In this document: positions 6,406 through 9,284 of the stretch, piece by piece
Position numbering within the stretch: position 1 is the stretch's first letter
Layout: the number at the start of each line of letters is the position of its first letter
Source: Bacilli bacterium
Lineage (GTDB): Bacteria > Bacillota_I > Bacilli_A > RF39 > UBA660
Reading direction: 5' to 3'
Length of the DNA: 9,284 nucleotides
NCBI GenBank assembly: GCA_016296435.1
Contig: JAEDJI010000027.1
Location: 1-9,284, forward strand
The notes under the pieces: model-generated
Database searches by the model: none
Seen by the model: the letters and a program-made list of their open reading frames with translations, nothing else
What the model was told of the DNA's origin: nothing
Position numbers and translations under genes: made by a program

Positions 6406-8043
6406 TTATTCATTCATATATTGTTCGTAAAAGCCATGATATTCTACTGGTTCATATACAGTTCCAGCAAACCACACTTCTCCAGAATTTTTATCTCTAA
6501 TTATAAACATATATGGATTATCAAATGTTAAATCAATTTTTTCTACTGGCACTTCATATAAATAATCAAATCCACACATTCCTGCACCAGCACCACCAAC
6601 AGCAGTAGTTGCAGCGGCTTTTATTCCATCATTTGAAAATTCAATATTCGCTTTGTGTGACGCTTGATTAATATAGGCGTTGCTTGATGATAAATTAGAT
6701 AAATCAGCCTTATTAGAATCAAATACATTAGTTATTCCTAATTTGCTTAAATCATCCATTAATTTTAATTCATAATCAAATTTAAACATTGGAATATAAC
6801 CATATATTTCAGTTATAACGCCATCTTTAAAACTATTTAATTCAATAGGTTTTAAATTATTGATTAAAGTATTTATGTGTGATGCTTTAATATTTTTAAT
6901 ATAATTATCAAGACTATTATTTTTAGGCATAATACCAATATATTGTAATGTTGTTCCATTATATTCTTTTAAATCTTTTGCAAAAACTTTAACATTTTCA
7001 TCAGTATAGAATTTAAAATCAGTTGTACTGCTAATGTCTTTATATCCTTCATTAATTTCTTTAATATAATCATCAACAAAAGATTCTACATCTTTATCGT
7101 TTCCTGAATCACAACTTTGCCATTCATAATCATCACTATTTAACCATTCTTGATATTTTTTGGAGATATTGTCCCTAATACTTTGTTCACCAAGAGTATT
7201 TACAATATCATATCTATTAGCTACAGCTGCAATTTCTGCTGATTTTGCTTTCTTTGAATAACCGCTAAATTCAAGTCCGTGATAATCGGAAGTATTTAAT
7301 GCACCTACATATTTAGAATAATCTTCGTGCGCATAATCAACTGAATATCTTACAGTTTCACTTTGAATTTTATTTACCCATTCCATATCTATTGCTAAAG
7401 CATTTACTAATATAAAATCTTCACTTGATATATCATCAGCAATACTATCAATTAATTTAAATGTCTTATTGTTTACCCATGAATTGAGAACATTAGGTGT
7501 TTTAAATGAATCATAAACAACTTCTGCATTATACTTACTAGATAATGTGCTGACATAAGAGTCTTTTATTGAATTTTTAAAAGAATCTTTTATAAATAGT
7601 GCATTGGCAAAAGACATATTTTCACTATTAATATATTTTTTAGAACTATAAGTTCCAATTATATTCGAAATTTGTTCTTTTGATTCACCATTAGCACCTT
7701 CTTTAAGCATTTCTAGAGCATATTTAATTGATAGTGGACTATAAATTTTATTCTTTTTCTCATTTTCTAATTGAAGAAAATATAAATCAAAATCTTCCAA
7801 TGAATTTCCAGACAAACGATATGCTAAATATTGATTATTATTTTGCACCTCAATTTTTCCAGATGAAGTATCCTTGCCTTTGAAAATCACAAAATAAACA
7901 AAAACAACAATAATAACAATTAATAAAATTATAGCAATAATTCCAATAGGATTACCTTTTTTCTTTTGGGTACCTTCCATTCTTAATTTTTCTTCTTCAT
8001 TATTTGTTGTATTATTTGTAAAATTATTTTCGTTATTTTCCAC
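6406..8043 (-). CDS. Membrane-anchored serpin (serine protease inhibitor family)
   Basis: A 545-residue protein. Residues 1-29 are Asn/Glu-rich and end in KKK; residues 33-54 form one transmembrane helix with no cleavage site, so the remainder should sit outside the cell. The serpin fold is recognised from NKIYSPLSIKYALEMLKEGANG, a block like LVNALAIDMEW, and the C-terminal hinge and end (ANIEFSNDGIKAAATTAV, then NPYMFIIRDKNSGEVWFAGTVYEP). The hinge (about 471-482) is Ala/Thr-rich, as in inhibitory serpins. Counting from G473 as P15, the scissile bond falls near A487-G488 in a loop rich in Gly and Ala (483-491) with M489 and C490. About 100 extra residues separate the strands after SVDYAHEDY from DFKFYTDENVKVF. 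The start is GTG, supported by AAGGAGG 7 bases upstream. A secreted protease is the likely target, from the host, a competitor or the cell itself. Confidence 0.92.
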   Translation of the reverse strand: MENNENNFTNNTTNNEEEKLRMEGTQKKKGNPIGIIAIILLIVIIVVFVYFVIFKGKDTSSGKIEVQNNNQYLAYRLSGNSLEDFDLYFLQLENEKKNKIYSPLSIKYALEMLKEGANGESKEQISNIIGTYSSKKYINSENMSFANALFIKDSFKNSIKDSYVSTLSSKYNAEVVYDSFKTPNVLNSWVNNKTFKLIDSIADDISSEDFILVNALAIDMEWVNKIQSETVRYSVDYAHEDYSKYVGALNTSDYHGLEFSGYSKKAKSAEIAAVANRYDIVNTLGEQSIRDNISKKYQEWLNSDDYEWQSCDSGNDKDVESFVDDYIKEINEGYKDISSTTDFKFYTDENVKVFAKDLKEYNGTTLQYIGIMPKNNSLDNYIKNIKASHINTLINNLKPIELNSFKDGVITEIYGYIPMFKFDYELKLMDDLSKLGITNVFDSNKADLSNLSSSNAYINQASHKANIEFSNDGIKAAATTAVGGAGAGMCGFDYLYEVPVEKIDLTFDNPYMFIIRDKNSGEVWFAGTVYEPVEYHGFYEQYMNE

Positions 8044-8075
8044 CTTTTAATCCTCCTTCCTATTATAATGTTATC

Positions 8076-8104
8076 ATTATTTGTTAAAAAAGTAAATATG
8101 TCAA
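8076..8104 (-). promoter_or_regulatory. Candidate serpin promoter
   Basis: On the minus strand a consensus TTGACA (8104-8099) is followed after 17 bases by AATAAT (8081-8076). A perfect TATAAT at 8067-8062 also exists, but is 31 bases from that -35 box. The serpin GTG start is 33 bases beyond the chosen -10 box. The MITE ends 12 bases upstream of the -35 box. Confidence 0.55.
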
Positions 8105-8107
8105 ACA

Positions 8108-8116
8108 TTTGAGTTT
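8108..8116. repeat. Target-site duplication, left copy (TTTGAGTTT)
   Basis: This 9-base sequence is repeated exactly and in the same orientation at 8296-8304, directly flanking the two ends of the MITE. Confidence 0.8.
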
Positions 8117-8295
8117 CAGGATAAACGCATGAGATTAAAATTTGAAGTCTTCCTTTAATAATAAGGTTAAATAAAATATTGTATTTATATTATTAAGACT
8201 ATTCTTGAATAGTTTACCTCAAATTTAATCGATATTTTATATTTATTTAACTTTAAATCCTTTACTTATAAACAAAAACTCATGCGTTTATCCTG
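8117..8295. mobile_element. 179-bp MITE-like palindromic element
   Basis: The ends are perfect 17-bp inverted repeats: CAGGATAAACGCATGAG (8117-8133) and its complement at 8279-8295. A 9-bp direct repeat TTTGAGTTT abuts both ends, as expected for a target duplication. Inside are matching subterminal segments GTTAAATAAA (8166-8175) and TTTATTTAAC (8242-8251), and a central dyad ACTATTC-TT-GAATAGT (8198-8213) centred almost exactly on the element midpoint, so the whole unit can fold back. It has no coding capacity and would need a transposase supplied in trans. The parent insertion sequence is not in the window and I cannot name its family. It sits between a recombinase fragment and the serpin promoter. 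Confidence 0.85.
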
Positions 8296-8302
8296 TTTGA
8301 GT

Positions 8303-8304
<2 letters not shown>
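8296..8304. repeat. Target-site duplication, right copy (TTTGAGTTT)
   Basis: An exact copy of 8108-8116 adjoining the right terminal inverted repeat of the MITE. It overlaps the last codon positions of the recombinase fragment (stop at 8303-8305). Confidence 0.8.
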
Positions 8305-8809
<505 letters not shown>

Positions 8810-8860
8810 TTAAATATAAAGTTTTCTTAATTTAATTATAAACGAAATTCGACAAAATTA

Positions 8861-9136
8861 CTAGTTTAGCGACTTTAAATATGATTCTAACTCTGTTATT
8901 TGTATCTTCTTACTTAAATTCTTAATATAAATCTCAGTAGAATAATTAAAAGCAAGAAATGTTATGTCATTGATGATTATTCTATGTGGCTCTATATAAG
9001 ATAAATTAGTCTTATCAATTTTACGAATACTACCATTAATAAATTTAGGAGTAGTATTACAAAAATCACATATGAACTCTAATTTTTTCTTTAAAGTATC
9101 ATCAAAACTTATTTCTTGCTCAATAATCTTTATCAT
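8861..9136 (-). CDS. Hypothetical protein, 91 residues
   Basis: A small protein I do not recognise. It has no signal peptide or membrane helix. It is Ile/Lys/Asn-rich, with a CDFC cysteine pair near residue 25, a central strand-like part (RIIINDITFLAFNYSTEIYI) and a predicted C-terminal helix (ITELESYLKSL). The preferred start is the ATG at 9136, because GGTGA lies 5 bases upstream within AAAGGATGGTGA; the in-frame ATG at 9148 lies inside that binding site. The hairpin at 9146-9164 could hide it. A terminator follows at 8800-8753. The position next to a serine recombinase fragment suggests it may be an accessory gene of a decayed mobile element, but this is inference from location only. Confidence 0.6.
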   Translation of the reverse strand: MIKIIEQEISFDDTLKKKLEFICDFCNTTPKFINGSIRKIDKTNLSYIEPHRIIINDITFLAFNYSTEIYIKNLSKKIQITELESYLKSLN

Positions 9137-9145
9137 AATGTTCAC

Positions 9146-9164
9146 CATCCTTTCTTTTAGGATG
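9146..9164 (-). promoter_or_regulatory. Hairpin covering the ribosome binding site of the 91-residue gene
   Basis: On the minus strand CATCCT (9164-9159) and AGGATG (9151-9146) form a 6-bp stem with a 7-base loop. The second arm contains the AGGA part of the ribosome binding site, so folding would reduce translation. Confidence 0.4.
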
Positions 9165-9176
9165 ATTTCTTTGTAT

Positions 9177-9201
9177 AACTTCCAAGCTGAACGTGGGAGT
9201 T
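9177..9201 (+). other. Stable hairpin in the leader region
   Basis: AACTTCCA (9177-9184) pairs with TGGGAGTT (9194-9201), 8 bp with one G-U pair when read on the + strand and one A-C mismatch on the minus strand; the loop is 9 bases. No T run follows, so it is not an intrinsic terminator. Its role is unknown; it is loosely like hairpins at IS200/IS605 ends. Confidence 0.4.
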
Positions 9202-9210
9202 CATAAACAC

Positions 9211-9238
9211 AAAAAAAATCAATCTTTCGATTGATTTT
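9211..9238 (-). terminator. Intrinsic terminator with GAAA tetraloop
   Basis: On the minus strand AAAATCAATC-GAAA-GATTGATTTT is a perfect 10-bp stem (9238-9215) with a GNRA loop, followed by U down to 9211. It ends a transcript that enters from beyond the right edge of the window, or attenuates expression of the 91-residue gene downstream. Confidence 0.8.
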
Positions 9239-9250
9239 CTCTATATCAAT

Positions 9251-9284
9251 GTCCGAATAGTTCGAACAGATTCGTCAATGGAGC
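9251..9284 (-). ncRNA. Partial second copy of the small-RNA 3' motif
   Basis: This 34-nt stretch aligns without gaps to 6222-6255 on the same strand, with 23 identical positions: GCTCCAT at the 5' side and TCGAACT-N-TTCG in the hairpin. The 7-bp stem with a 3-base loop is kept, one C-G pair becoming U-A and one U-A pair becoming U-G. The remaining 5' part would lie outside the window. Alternatively, GCUCCA could be the 3' end of a tRNA gene such as tRNA-Gly with encoded CCA. Confidence 0.4.

Noticed and set aside
9177..9201. Possible right end of an IS200/IS605 or TnpB element, from the hairpin and following GTTCATAAAC.
   Set aside because: The stem resembles such ends only loosely, and no tnpA or tnpB remnant is present in the window.

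Overview
The window is AT-rich bacterial DNA of the low-GC Firmicutes/Mollicutes-relative type, probably an uncultured gut or host-associated Bacilli or Clostridia lineage. This rests on the strong A-rich codon bias, clear AGGAGG-type ribosome binding sites, U-tailed intrinsic terminators and the protein families present; no marker gene fixes the taxon. Tryptophan is encoded by TGG, no main gene has an in-frame TGA, and every gene ends in TAA or TAG.

Positions 1-4301 form one operon on the + strand. A MarR-type repressor (46-474) is followed by two ABC half-transporters (476-2239 and 2232-4253) and a terminator. The ABC pair is an asymmetric heterodimeric exporter of the BmrCD/LmrCD/TM287-288 type: the first subunit has a degenerate ATP site and the second has the catalytic residues. 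A 6+2+6 inverted repeat lies between the -10 box and the marR start and probably lets the repressor control its own operon.

Positions 4326-6210 hold a second + strand unit: a DUF362 protein (4362-5237), a small DUF1697 protein that seems to have lost its middle (5260-5538), and a PAP2-type membrane phosphatase (5540-6169). The last two are one base apart.

Positions 6216-8104 are on the - strand. A membrane-anchored serpin (6406-8043) has its own promoter and terminator. Beyond its terminator lies what looks like an independent small RNA gene of about 104 nt (6216-6319), with an extended -10 promoter and an intrinsic terminator.

Positions 8108-9284 look like an accessory, decayed region. They contain a 179-bp palindromic MITE with 17-bp terminal inverted repeats and a 9-bp target duplication, inserted just upstream of the serpin promoter; the N-terminal fragment of a large serine recombinase (8303-8731); an unrecognised 91-residue protein (8861-9136); and a leader rich in hairpins. 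At the right edge a 34-nt stretch aligns without gaps to the 3' end of the small RNA at 6222-6255, with a compensatory base-pair change. This suggests a repeated structured RNA whose second copy continues outside the window.

The most interesting items are the small-RNA/edge-copy pair, the MITE at the serpin promoter, the tethered serpin with an insertion and a glycine-rich reactive loop, and the internally deleted DUF1697 gene.
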